Shown here: positions 7,803-13,933 of the stretch, piece by piece
Layout: every line of letters starts with the position of its first letter
Position numbering within the stretch: position 1 is the first letter of the stretch
Source: Candidatus Woesearchaeota archaeon
GTDB lineage: Archaea > Nanobdellota > Nanobdellia > Woesearchaeales > WJKR01
Direction of reading: 5' to 3'
DNA length: 34,044 nt
Assembly (NCBI GenBank): GCA_016927245.1
Contig: JAFGNA010000016.1
Coordinates: forward strand, 1 to 34,044
Made by a program: the position numbers and the translations under genes
Notes under the pieces: model-generated
Told to the model about the DNA's origin: nothing
Databases searched by the model: none
What the model saw: the letters and a program-made list of their open reading frames with translations, nothing else

Positions 7803-9113
7803 TCACAGGTCGCGGCGCTCACCATTCCGCAAGACGAGGACGCGAGCATCAAGAACGCCGCTCCGCAAAGCACGCCGCCGGAACGCCTCCCTCTGAGAAT
7901 CCTCACCATGCACCGGCACGACATACGCAGGCTTGACGGCATCGAGGACTGCCTGGTGATCCCTCCCCGCGCCATGGCCAGAGACATGGAGATCCCTCAA
8001 CAACTCATACCCCCGATCCGCCAACTGGCGCTCCAACCGCTCCCGCGATTCCACAATGGCAGGGGTAGGAATGACCCGGTTCGAGAACACGACGACGTCA
8101 TTACGCCGGAACGGGACCAACCCCTCATCAACAATCCTGGACAGCACTGCCTTAGGCTCGCCCATGCCGCCAGTGACGACGAAGAGGTAATCCTGGAAAC
8201 AAGACACTTTGGACAACGCCTTACGCACCTTGGAACCGTAACGGACAACCTCATGCTCATCGATGAGCGAGGAGACGCCGACCTCCTTCGCCGCCTCGAG
8301 ATACTTCGCCATGGAACGGCCGACGAACATCACCTTACGACCCATCCTCCTGCCGATAGCGGCGATCTCACAGAGGCGCGCGACATGGCTGGAGAACGTG
8401 GTGACGAGGACATTCCTGCCTGTGAGGTCCCTTGAAAGGAGGGCATTCTCGAGGAGGAGCTTCGCACGTCTTTCAGAAGGGGTATGCTCGTCCAGGTCCG
8501 CATACAACGTGTCGATGATGAGAACCTCAGGCCGCAACGACCGCAAGCGGTCAAGGTCGGTGCGATTCCCCAAAGCGGGCGACTCGTCAAGCTTGAAATC
8601 GTTGAGGTAGAGGACGACGCCATACGGCGTGTGCAACGCAATCGCAGCGGTGTGCGGCGTAGAATGCGTGACCTCGACGAACTCCGCCTTGACGCGCTCC
8701 GAAAGAGGAAAAATCTCCCTGTACTCATGAGCGACCAGCTTGTTGCGCAGCTCCGCGCGCTTGTCCTGCACCAATCGCTGCGCCACCGCCATCGTGAAAG
8801 GAGTACCATGGACATCGCACGGGAAAGCATTCGCGAGGTAAGGCACGGCGCCTACATGGTCGAGGTGCGCGTGGCTGATGAGGACTGCCTTAACCCTATC
8901 CTTGTCCAAGACGTCGATGTCTGGCACTGCCTGCTCCTCGATGAGCAGCTTCTTGGAGAACCGATGGACGACGTCGTCATCATCCGAGAGCCGAACATAG
9001 TTATCCAAATGCAACCCCAGATCCAACACGAAGAGCTCGCCATCTACCTCGATAGCCGTGCAGTTCCTGCCGACCTCACCGTAACCGCCGACCGGGATGA
9101 GGGATAAGCCCAT
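7803..9113 (-). CDS. rnj: RNase J-type beta-CASP ribonuclease
   Basis: A 436-residue metallo-beta-lactamase/beta-CASP nuclease. In archaea RNase J is a 5'-3' exoribonuclease. It opens with LIPVGGYGEVGRNC, has the zinc motif HAHLDH at 81-86, then THSTPHT, LNDFKLDE (usually TGDFK), the beta-CASP insertion with VLVTTFSSHVAR and GRSM, and the C-terminal LHVSGHG...VPVHGE. Two small motif changes (LNDFK; SGHG rather than SGHA) are noted but the metal ligands appear intact. ATG 9113 is preferred to the in-frame ATG at 9158 because the N-terminus then begins right at the first strand and a TATA box (9135-9144) sits at leaderless distance. Confidence 0.9.
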   Translation of the reverse strand: MGLSLIPVGGYGEVGRNCTAIEVDGELFVLDLGLHLDNYVRLSDDDDVVHRFSKKLLIEEQAVPDIDVLDKDRVKAVLISHAHLDHVGAVPYLANAFPCDVHGTPFTMAVAQRLVQDKRAELRNKLVAHEYREIFPLSERVKAEFVEVTHSTPHTAAIALHTPYGVVLYLNDFKLDESPALGNRTDLDRLRSLRPEVLIIDTLYADLDEHTPSERRAKLLLENALLSRDLTGRNVLVTTFSSHVARLCEIAAIGRRMGRKVMFVGRSMAKYLEAAKEVGVSSLIDEHEVVRYGSKVRKALSKVSCFQDYLFVVTGGMGEPKAVLSRIVDEGLVPFRRNDVVVFSNRVIPTPAIVESRERLERQLADRGYELLRDLHVSGHGAGRDHQAVLDAVKPAYVVPVHGEDSQREAFRRRALRSGVLDARVLVLRNGERRDL

Positions 9114-9134
9114 GCGATGAAGGGAGAAAGACCT

Positions 9135-9170
9135 GTTTAAAAACATTCGCGGAAACAATATTTATAAATG
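9135..9170. promoter_or_regulatory. Divergent promoters: rnj (-) and tRNA-Leu (+)
   Basis: Minus-strand gtttttaaac (9135-9144) is centred about 26 nt from the rnj ATG. Plus-strand atatttataaatg (9158-9170) is centred about 31 nt upstream of the tRNA 5' end. The two boxes are separated by only 13 bp. Confidence 0.6.
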
Positions 9171-9194
9171 CCTGTGAAGTACTGCGCACACCAA

Positions 9195-9328
9195 GCGGGG
9201 GTATCGAAGCCTGGTCAAACGAGCGGGACTCAAGAGCAATTGAGTGCAGAGCCTCACGGCGATGAAGAAATTTGACTGCGACATCCCGTCCCTTAGTGGG
9301 TTCAAGGGTTCAAATCCCTTCCCCCGCA
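9195..9328 (+). tRNA. tRNA-Leu (anticodon CAA) with a 48-nt intron
   Basis: The acceptor stem GCGGGGG (9195-9201) pairs perfectly with CCCCCGC (9321-9327), with discriminator A at 9328; CCA is not encoded. The D stem is TCG/CGA around a GGTC-containing loop. The anticodon stem CGGGA (9224-9228) pairs with TCCCG (9284-9288); the loop reads CTCAAG then A, so positions 34-36 are CAA. The intron, 9235-9282, interrupts after position 37, the canonical archaeal site. A long variable arm (CCC TTAGT GGG) is typical of class II tRNA-Leu, and the T arm AAGGGTTCAAATCCCTT is intact. Splicing would be by the tRNA endonuclease at a relaxed bulge-helix-bulge whose 3-nt bulges fall at 9233-9235 and 9281-9283. 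Mature length is 86 nt. Confidence 0.95.
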
Positions 9329-9382
9329 CTTTTCCCCAAGACCAAACGAAACCATCATATACTCATCCTGTCTCCTGAGAGC

Positions 9383-9733
9383 ATGGCGCTCGAGCAGACG
9401 ATCGAAAGGATCAAAGACTACTTCTTCGGCACCGACATCACAGAACACTACCGCAAGCAAGCAGAGAAGCACCCGGAGCGGCGACGAGAGCTCCGCAAAG
9501 AGCGCAACAAATACCTCCTCGTCGGCAAAGCCATCCCAAACGTCATCAGCCTCAGCGGCGCGATAACCGCCTACTACCACCCCATAGCAGGGATGATGAG
9601 CATCGCGATCGGCGAAGGAACGAGGAGCGGGATGAAAGAAGAATTCCTCTACCAGAAACGAGAACACATCAAAAACGACATCTGCCGAAAGCTCGACGAG
9701 ACCATCGACATCCTCTCCAGAATGAACAGGTGA
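9383..9733 (+). CDS. Small protein with a central hydrophobic segment, unknown function
   Basis: A 116-residue protein starting MALEQTIERIKDYFFG. The first 45 residues are charged and helical (EKHPERRRELRKERNKY), residues about 50-78 are hydrophobic and Gly/Ala-rich (AIPNVISLSGAITAYYHPIAGMMSIAIGEG), consistent with one or two membrane helices, and the rest is charged. ATG 9383 is used rather than upstream in-frame codons, which would overlap the 3' end of the tRNA gene. It is coupled to the next gene by an AGGTGA site overlapping its stop. No family is recognised. Confidence 0.7.
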   Translation: MALEQTIERIKDYFFGTDITEHYRKQAEKHPERRRELRKERNKYLLVGKAIPNVISLSGAITAYYHPIAGMMSIAIGEGTRSGMKEEFLYQKREHIKNDICRKLDETIDILSRMNR

Positions 9734-9740
9734 TAACCAA

Positions 9741-9986
9741 ATGGCAAAGAAGACCAAGAACGCGACGAAGAAGAAAGCCGTCAAGAAGACAACGAGAAAA
9801 CACTGCAAACGGACGAACACCCGCGATAACGCCGGCGGCTTCATCTACTTCCTAGGATTCCTCGGCGCGGCAATCCACTACCTCAGCACCACGACAGGGT
9901 TCTGGTCCGGGCTGCTCGGCATCCTCAAATCATTCGTGTGGCCTGTGTTCCTCGTGCACGGCCTGCTCAAGCTCATAGGCGCATAA
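9741..9986 (+). CDS. Small Lys-rich two-TM membrane protein
   Basis: An 81-residue protein with a strongly basic N-terminus (about 13 Lys/Arg in the first 28 residues) followed by two hydrophobic segments, GGFIYFLGFLGAAIHYLSTTTGFW and GLLGILKSFVWPVFLVHGLLKLIG. The 'GFLGA...Y....GFW.G.LG.LK..VWP.FLV' pattern matches a widespread unnamed family of small membrane proteins in archaea and candidate-phyla bacteria that I recall but cannot name. The basic tail could contact nucleic acid or lipid head groups. The start is 7 nt after the preceding stop, with AGGTGA as ribosome site. Confidence 0.75.
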   Translation: MAKKTKNATKKKAVKKTTRKHCKRTNTRDNAGGFIYFLGFLGAAIHYLSTTTGFWSGLLGILKSFVWPVFLVHGLLKLIGA

Positions 9987-10025
9987 GCCATCCACCAGAA
10001 CATAGCATCATAGAAAACACAAAAA

Positions 10026-10033
10026 CTTAAAAG
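10026..10033 (+). promoter_or_regulatory. TATA box for the gene at 10055
   Basis: cttaaaag is centred about 25 nt upstream of ATG 10055. Confidence 0.5.
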
Positions 10034-10054
10034 AAACCGCCGACAGGGCACACC

Positions 10055-10576
10055 ATGTACCTCGGGGTGGACGAGTCCAACCACGGCCGCTATCCAGAGA
10101 TATTCGTAGGCGCGTTCACGACCGAGAAGAAATACACCAGGGAAGGCCACTTCGAGAAGCAACGAGACAACAACAGGGACTTCTGCCTCCCCTACTTGCA
10201 CCTCATCTTCACCAAAGAAGACGCGAAACGCATCGGCAAGAAGAACTTCCAGCTCATAGCGATCGCCGAGCTCGCCCGCTACGTCAACGACCTCAAACAA
10301 ATAGAGAAGATATTCGTCGACGGCGACATCCCTGACGTGAAGATGGAAGCACTCGAGCGAGCCGTGCACGCCATCAACAAGAAAACAAGAGTGCTAGGAG
10401 GCGCGCACCTGGACGAGAAGCTGCTCCTCGTGAACGAGGCGGACAACCGGGCGAACGCGCTCTACCGCTACTACAACCGCCACAAAGACATCACGAGGAG
10501 CGCGTACCGCGACCACCTCATCGAGAACCACCTGGAACGCTACCAAGACCACCTCCTCCGAACAGCAGCCTTCTGA
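10055..10576 (+). CDS. Uncharacterised protein with an RNase H-like/DUF3800-like pattern
   Basis: A 173-residue protein. It begins MYLGVDESNHG, a strand ending in DES, as at the start of RNase HII (GIDEAGRG) and DUF3800 proteins (YIDESG). A second strand, KIFVDGDIP (about residues 88-96), supplies another acidic pair, and a third acidic segment, NEADNRANALYRYYN (about 127-141), sits where these folds place a catalytic Asp. This spacing suggests a nuclease-type RNase H fold, but the family is not one I can name. The TATA box gives leaderless spacing. The last 59 nt overlap the 3' end of the convergent Nudix gene. Confidence 0.75.
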   Translation: MYLGVDESNHGRYPEIFVGAFTTEKKYTREGHFEKQRDNNRDFCLPYLHLIFTKEDAKRIGKKNFQLIAIAELARYVNDLKQIEKIFVDGDIPDVKMEALERAVHAINKKTRVLGGAHLDEKLLLVNEADNRANALYRYYNRHKDITRSAYRDHLIENHLERYQDHLLRTAAF

Positions 10577-11111
10577 ACCCCTCGAGCCCGCAGCGCTCCT
10601 TGAGCCGAAAAATGTGCAAGGAGAGGTGGACGAGCCGGAACCCCTCATCCGACAGCAAGCGCAGGAACTCATCCCAGGAATAGGACAAGACCTCTATCCG
10701 CTCGCCGGCGTCCAACAACTGCTCGCCCACCTCCCTGCATCCCCGCGCGATGAAGACGTGCTCGTCCCACGATATCTTGCTCCCCACAGGCAAGGTGACG
10801 TAATGCTCCCAGTCATCACTAGCCAGACCGGCCTCCTCGCGCAGCTCTCGCTTAGCAGCAGCCAACGGCTCCTCGCCCGCAGCGACGAACCCGCACGGCA
10901 GGCTCAGGAACGAGCCGGAACCAGGGTTCTCCTCCCTCGTCACCACGACCTTATCATCGACAACCGCAATGACCGTGGCGGAATCATTCCTCCTCACCGC
11001 CTCGAACGTCGCGTGAGAACCGTCAAACAACTCCTGATCCCATTGGTAGACATCAAAGATGACGCCAGAGAAAACCTTCCTCGCACCCATAGGGATGACC
11101 GCCCGTACCAT
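10518..11111 (-). CDS. Nudix hydrolase, possibly ADP-ribose/NDP-sugar pyrophosphatase
   Basis: A 197-residue protein with a complete Nudix box at residues 74-96: GFVAAGEEPLAAAKRELREE followed by AGL, matching Gx5Ex7REUxEExGU. The N-terminal part (VFSGVIFDVYQWDQELFDG...FEAVRRNDSATVIAVVDD) resembles the ADP-ribose pyrophosphatase group. Such enzymes hydrolyse nucleoside diphosphates linked to another group, using Mg ions bound by the REUxEE helix. Start 11111 is supported by a TATA box (11135-11142) at leaderless spacing; ATG 11090 is an alternative. The tail after residue about 175 is Gly-rich, low in conserved character, and overlaps the convergent gene by 59 nt. Confidence 0.88.
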   Translation of the reverse strand: MVRAVIPMGARKVFSGVIFDVYQWDQELFDGSHATFEAVRRNDSATVIAVVDDKVVVTREENPGSGSFLSLPCGFVAAGEEPLAAAKRELREEAGLASDDWEHYVTLPVGSKISWDEHVFIARGCREVGEQLLDAGERIEVLSYSWDEFLRLLSDEGFRLVHLSLHIFRLKERCGLEGFRRLLFGGGGLGSVPGGSR

Positions 11112-11134
11112 GAACGAATAACAGAACAGCACCC

Positions 11135-11154
11135 CTATAAATAATTTTATAAAC
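11135..11154. promoter_or_regulatory. Back-to-back TATA boxes (Nudix / MBL hydrolase)
   Basis: Minus-strand atttatag (11135-11142) is centred about 27 nt from ATG 11111, and plus-strand ttttataaac (11145-11154) about 25 nt from ATG 11175. Both divergent genes are expected to be leaderless within a 63-bp gap. Confidence 0.65.
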
Positions 11155-11174
11155 ACGCGAGCGACCCACCAGCT

Positions 11175-12155
11175 ATGCGAACGAGACACACGAAGAACCC
11201 AACCCTCAAAACCATCAAGCAAGGATACAAGGGCAACCCGATGCGCGACAGGAAATTCGTGAACACCTATCAGAACGGCAAGCACTTCACCTTCTGGGAC
11301 TTCATGAAATGGAACTGGAGCACCCGCAAAGAGCGGATAGCGCAGTGGAAGAAGGAGCCGCCGCTCGTCGTCAAGCGCATCACCGAACCCCTCCCGCGCA
11401 ACGAGGACAGCATCACCTGGCTGGGCCACGCATCATTCCTCATCACGCTCTCCGGCAAGCGCATCCTGATAGACCCCAACCTGGACAGCCACCTCTTCCT
11501 CCGACGACGCATCGCCAAGCCATGCACGGTCGCCACGCTCGGAAGCATCGACTACGTCTGCCTGTCGCACGGCCACCGAGACCACCTCGACAAGCCGACG
11601 CTACGACGCGTCAGGGGCAAGCCGAAAGCGCTGGTGCCGCTCGGCGCGAAGAAGCTAGTGAAACAGAGCAATCCACGGTTCACCGTCGAAGAAGCGGGGT
11701 GGTGGCAGCAATACCGAACCCCTAGCATGGAGGTATACTTCCTGCCGGCATCGCACCATCACAGGCGCGGCCTGTTCGACAAGGACAAGATACTCTGGGG
11801 CTCATTCCTCATCAAGAACGAGAAGCACACCATCTACTTCTCAGGCGACACCGCGTACGAGCAGCACTTCAAGCATATCAAGGAACAATTCCCAGGGATA
11901 GACGTGTGCCTCATGCCCGCAACCCTGTACAAGCCGGAGCACGTCATGCAAGCCACACACATGACACCAAAAGACTCCGTACGGGCGTTCTACGACCTCG
12001 GCGGCGAACTGTTCATACCGATGCACTACGGCACGATCAAGCTCCTGGAACGCGGATCGCAAGAAGCGCTACAAGAGGTCAAGGACGAGTTCAAGCGACG
12101 GAAGGACACGAAGAAGCTGCGCGTCCTCCACGTCGGGGAGACCTACGCGCTCTGA
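11175..12155 (+). CDS. MBL-fold hydrolase, UlaG/NAPE-PLD-like
   Basis: A 326-residue metallo-beta-lactamase-fold protein. Motifs in order: ITWLGHASFLI (about residues 76-86), IDPNLDSH, the zinc motif HGHRDHLD (about 132-139), LPASHHHRRG, YFSGDTAY (Asp ligand), MPATLYKPEHVM, and IPMHYGTIKL. The first about 70 residues, rich in Lys, Trp and Tyr, resemble the N-terminal extension of NAPE-phospholipase D-like proteins. No beta-CASP insertion is present, so it is not an RNase J/CPSF enzyme. A phosphodiesterase or lactonase role is plausible; substrate unknown. It ends 4 nt from the convergent operon at 12160. Confidence 0.88.
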   Translation: MRTRHTKNPTLKTIKQGYKGNPMRDRKFVNTYQNGKHFTFWDFMKWNWSTRKERIAQWKKEPPLVVKRITEPLPRNEDSITWLGHASFLITLSGKRILIDPNLDSHLFLRRRIAKPCTVATLGSIDYVCLSHGHRDHLDKPTLRRVRGKPKALVPLGAKKLVKQSNPRFTVEEAGWWQQYRTPSMEVYFLPASHHHRRGLFDKDKILWGSFLIKNEKHTIYFSGDTAYEQHFKHIKEQFPGIDVCLMPATLYKPEHVMQATHMTPKDSVRAFYDLGGELFIPMHYGTIKLLERGSQEALQEVKDEFKRRKDTKKLRVLHVGETYAL

Positions 12156-12159
12156 GAAC

Positions 12160-12666
12160 TCATTGCAAAGAAGCAAGCTTCTTCTCGATGCTCGCCAAGG
12201 CTGATTGCAGCTTGTCAGCCTCTGAGCGAGGGGGAGGAAGAGCGGATTCCTGCTCGGAATCATCATCTGCAGCAGCGTCATCCGCATGCCACGCAACCTC
12301 ATCCCGCATGTCAGGATGCTCGGCGTACCCAGCATCATCCTCAGCCCGCTCACGAGCAGCCGCCTCCTGCGCCCGCTTCTCCTCCAAGGCGCGCCGCAAT
12401 GCCTGCTTGCGCTCCTCCTCTGCCTGCCGGAGCCGCTGCAACGCCTCCTCGCGCAACTCCTTATCAGGGAAGAGGTCGTCAAGCTTGGAGAACAGCAACG
12501 AGAGCTCCTTCACCTGCTCCTGCAAGCCCCGCATCAACTCGAGCTTCCTCTGGCGGATGAACTGCACGTTACGGTTCGCCTGCAAGCAGCCGATAACCTT
12601 CTTGGAAGCCTCCAAGACGTCACGCCTGAACTCCCTCGGGTTACCGATCTTCACATAATACGCCAT
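12160..12666 (-). CDS. Helical coiled-coil protein, third gene of a three-gene operon
   Basis: A 168-residue protein. It opens AYYVKIGNPREFRRDVLEAS, with a short 'YVKI' strand like the two genes upstream of it, and then has helices with a bend at LFSKLDDLFPDKE (about residues 57-69), a long charged coiled coil (EEALQRLRQAEEERKQALRR, about 73-105), an acidic linker (AADDDSEQES) and a short terminal helix (LQSALASIEKKLASLQ). I recall similar small helical proteins in DPANN genomes but know no function. The start has a GAGGT site that overlaps the TAG stop of the preceding gene, showing translational coupling. Confidence 0.8.
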   Translation of the reverse strand: MAYYVKIGNPREFRRDVLEASKKVIGCLQANRNVQFIRQRKLELMRGLQEQVKELSLLFSKLDDLFPDKELREEALQRLRQAEEERKQALRRALEEKRAQEAAARERAEDDAGYAEHPDMRDEVAWHADDAAADDDSEQESALPPPRSEADKLQSALASIEKKLASLQ

Positions 12667-12672
12667 GCACCA

Positions 12673-12900
12673 CTACCTCGTCCCGAAGATGGTCTTGTCC
12701 ACCTCGTCCACCTTGCTCTCAATATCCTCCACATTAGCTGACCAAGCGGCCAACTCCCGGTCTTCCTCATCCTTGAGCTGGTTGATCTCGTTCAGCGTCC
12801 GCTTCGCCTCCTCAAGCTTCCCCTTTATCACGTCGAGGACGTCGAGCACCTCCTTGTACTCATCAATCTTGACAAAGACAGGAGCCATATCATCATCCAT
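12673..12900 (-). CDS. 75-residue helical domain protein, second gene of the operon
   Basis: Consists of one domain: a short strand PVFVKIDEY, then three predicted helices containing LDVIKGKLEEAK, a conserved AAW (W at residue 52) and VDEVDKTIF. It aligns without gaps over about 65 residues to the C-terminal domain of the gene immediately upstream. Its ATG (12898-12900) shares one base with that gene's TGA, a TGATG overlap, so both are translated together; this supports 12900 over the internal ATG at 12888. Function unknown; probably a self- or partner-interacting helical bundle. Confidence 0.8.
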   Translation of the reverse strand: MDDDMAPVFVKIDEYKEVLDVLDVIKGKLEEAKRTLNEINQLKDEEDRELAAWSANVEDIESKVDEVDKTIFGTR

Positions 12901-13862
12901 CAGGCATCACCCCTCTCAAACAATCGCATATCAATCGCTATCAAGCTCTCCTGGACATCGTTCAGCAAATCATGCCATGCCTGCACCTTCGCAGCAACGA
13001 TACCCTCATCATCGAGCACCCTGACGAGGTGGTCGCTCGCCTTGTGGACCAGCCGCTCAATCTCCACCATGCGCACCAACGCCTCCTGGTACTCGCTCTT
13101 CTCCACATATATCTCACGCTTCCCGTCACGCTTGAGCGTCACGCGCTCCTCCTGCACGGGCTCCACAGCGGCCTGAGCGCTCGCAGGAATCCCTCCTGAC
13201 GGCTCCTCAGCGAACCGCTGCTCCACAAAAGGCCGTGCCTCCTCGGGCTGTTGTATCGCTTCAGGAGGCGCCTGGGGCTCAGGCTCGAGAGGGATATCCT
13301 CCCGCTCAGGACCTGAAGGGAGCGGCGCCTGGGGCTCGGACGGACCCGCAAAGACTGGTTCACCAGGAGCGACAGGCGACTGCTCAGGAGTCTCAGGATT
13401 CTCAGGAAGCTGTTGGAATAACGGTTCATCCTCGAACCCTTGCCGGGACTCAGCAGGAGACTCATTAGCGAAAGGAGCGGGTTGAGGCTCAGGAACGGGC
13501 TCAACAGGAACACCAGGTGATTGCCCCACAGGCTGAGGCTCAGGAACGGGCTCAACAGGAACACTAGATGATTGCTCCACAGGCTGAGGCTCAGGAACAG
13601 GAAAAGACTCCTCAGGGGCGGGCGGAACTGGAGCAGGCGCCAATGAAGGCTGAGCGGACCGCGCAGGCACTGCTCCTTGCGGCATCTGCGGAGGAGCGGG
13701 CTGCGGTAAAGGCTGATACGTAGCGGGCGCCTGCGGAGGATTGTTGAACGGGTCCTCTCCTCCTCGCTGTGAGCCTTGCTGCCCGTTAGCGAACGGGTCG
13801 GCGGGCAACGAGCGGTCTATAGGCGTCGTATCCTGCTTCTTGCGAAAATTGAACAAGCCCAC
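12900..13862 (-). CDS. Pro/Glu-rich linker protein with a C-terminal helical domain, first gene of the operon
   Basis: A 320-residue protein with a GTG start: GLFNFRKKQ, then about 220 residues of low-complexity Pro/Glu/Gln sequence (disordered), then a folded C-terminal domain from about residue 248 (REIYVEKSEYQEALVRM ... VQAWHDLLNDVQESLIAIDM ... LF). That domain is homologous to the whole next protein. The linker contains a 51-bp (17-residue) tandem repeat with unit PEPQPVGQSPGVPVEPV. GTG 13862 is preceded by a strong GAGGGGAG site; frame continuation to 14150 would overlap the aCPSF2 gene and has no conserved look. No transmembrane segment. The architecture suggests a tethering or scaffold protein. 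Confidence 0.75.
   Translation of the reverse strand: MGLFNFRKKQDTTPIDRSLPADPFANGQQGSQRGGEDPFNNPPQAPATYQPLPQPAPPQMPQGAVPARSAQPSLAPAPVPPAPEESFPVPEPQPVEQSSSVPVEPVPEPQPVGQSPGVPVEPVPEPQPAPFANESPAESRQGFEDEPLFQQLPENPETPEQSPVAPGEPVFAGPSEPQAPLPSGPEREDIPLEPEPQAPPEAIQQPEEARPFVEQRFAEEPSGGIPASAQAAVEPVQEERVTLKRDGKREIYVEKSEYQEALVRMVEIERLVHKASDHLVRVLDDEGIVAAKVQAWHDLLNDVQESLIAIDMRLFERGDA
13483..13600 (-). repeat. 51-bp tandem repeat in the Pro-rich linker
   Basis: The plus-strand sequence tgaggctcaggaac recurs at 13483, 13534 and 13585, exactly 51 bp apart; the first two units are nearly identical and the third is partial. In protein this is a 17-residue repeat, so copy number can change without shifting frame. 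Confidence 0.85.
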
Positions 13863-13866
13863 ACAA

Positions 13867-13874
13867 CTCCCCTC
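13867..13874 (-). promoter_or_regulatory. Shine-Dalgarno site deciding a GTG start
   Basis: GAGGGGAG on the minus strand lies 4 nt before GTG 13862. A T/A-rich box (rc gtttttaatac, 13904-13914) further upstream could be the promoter. Confidence 0.5.
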
Positions 13875-13933
13875 TTTTTTAAAACCCCCCAGGCCTATAG
13901 GAGTATTAAAAACTTTCGGTTCTCGGAACGCGT

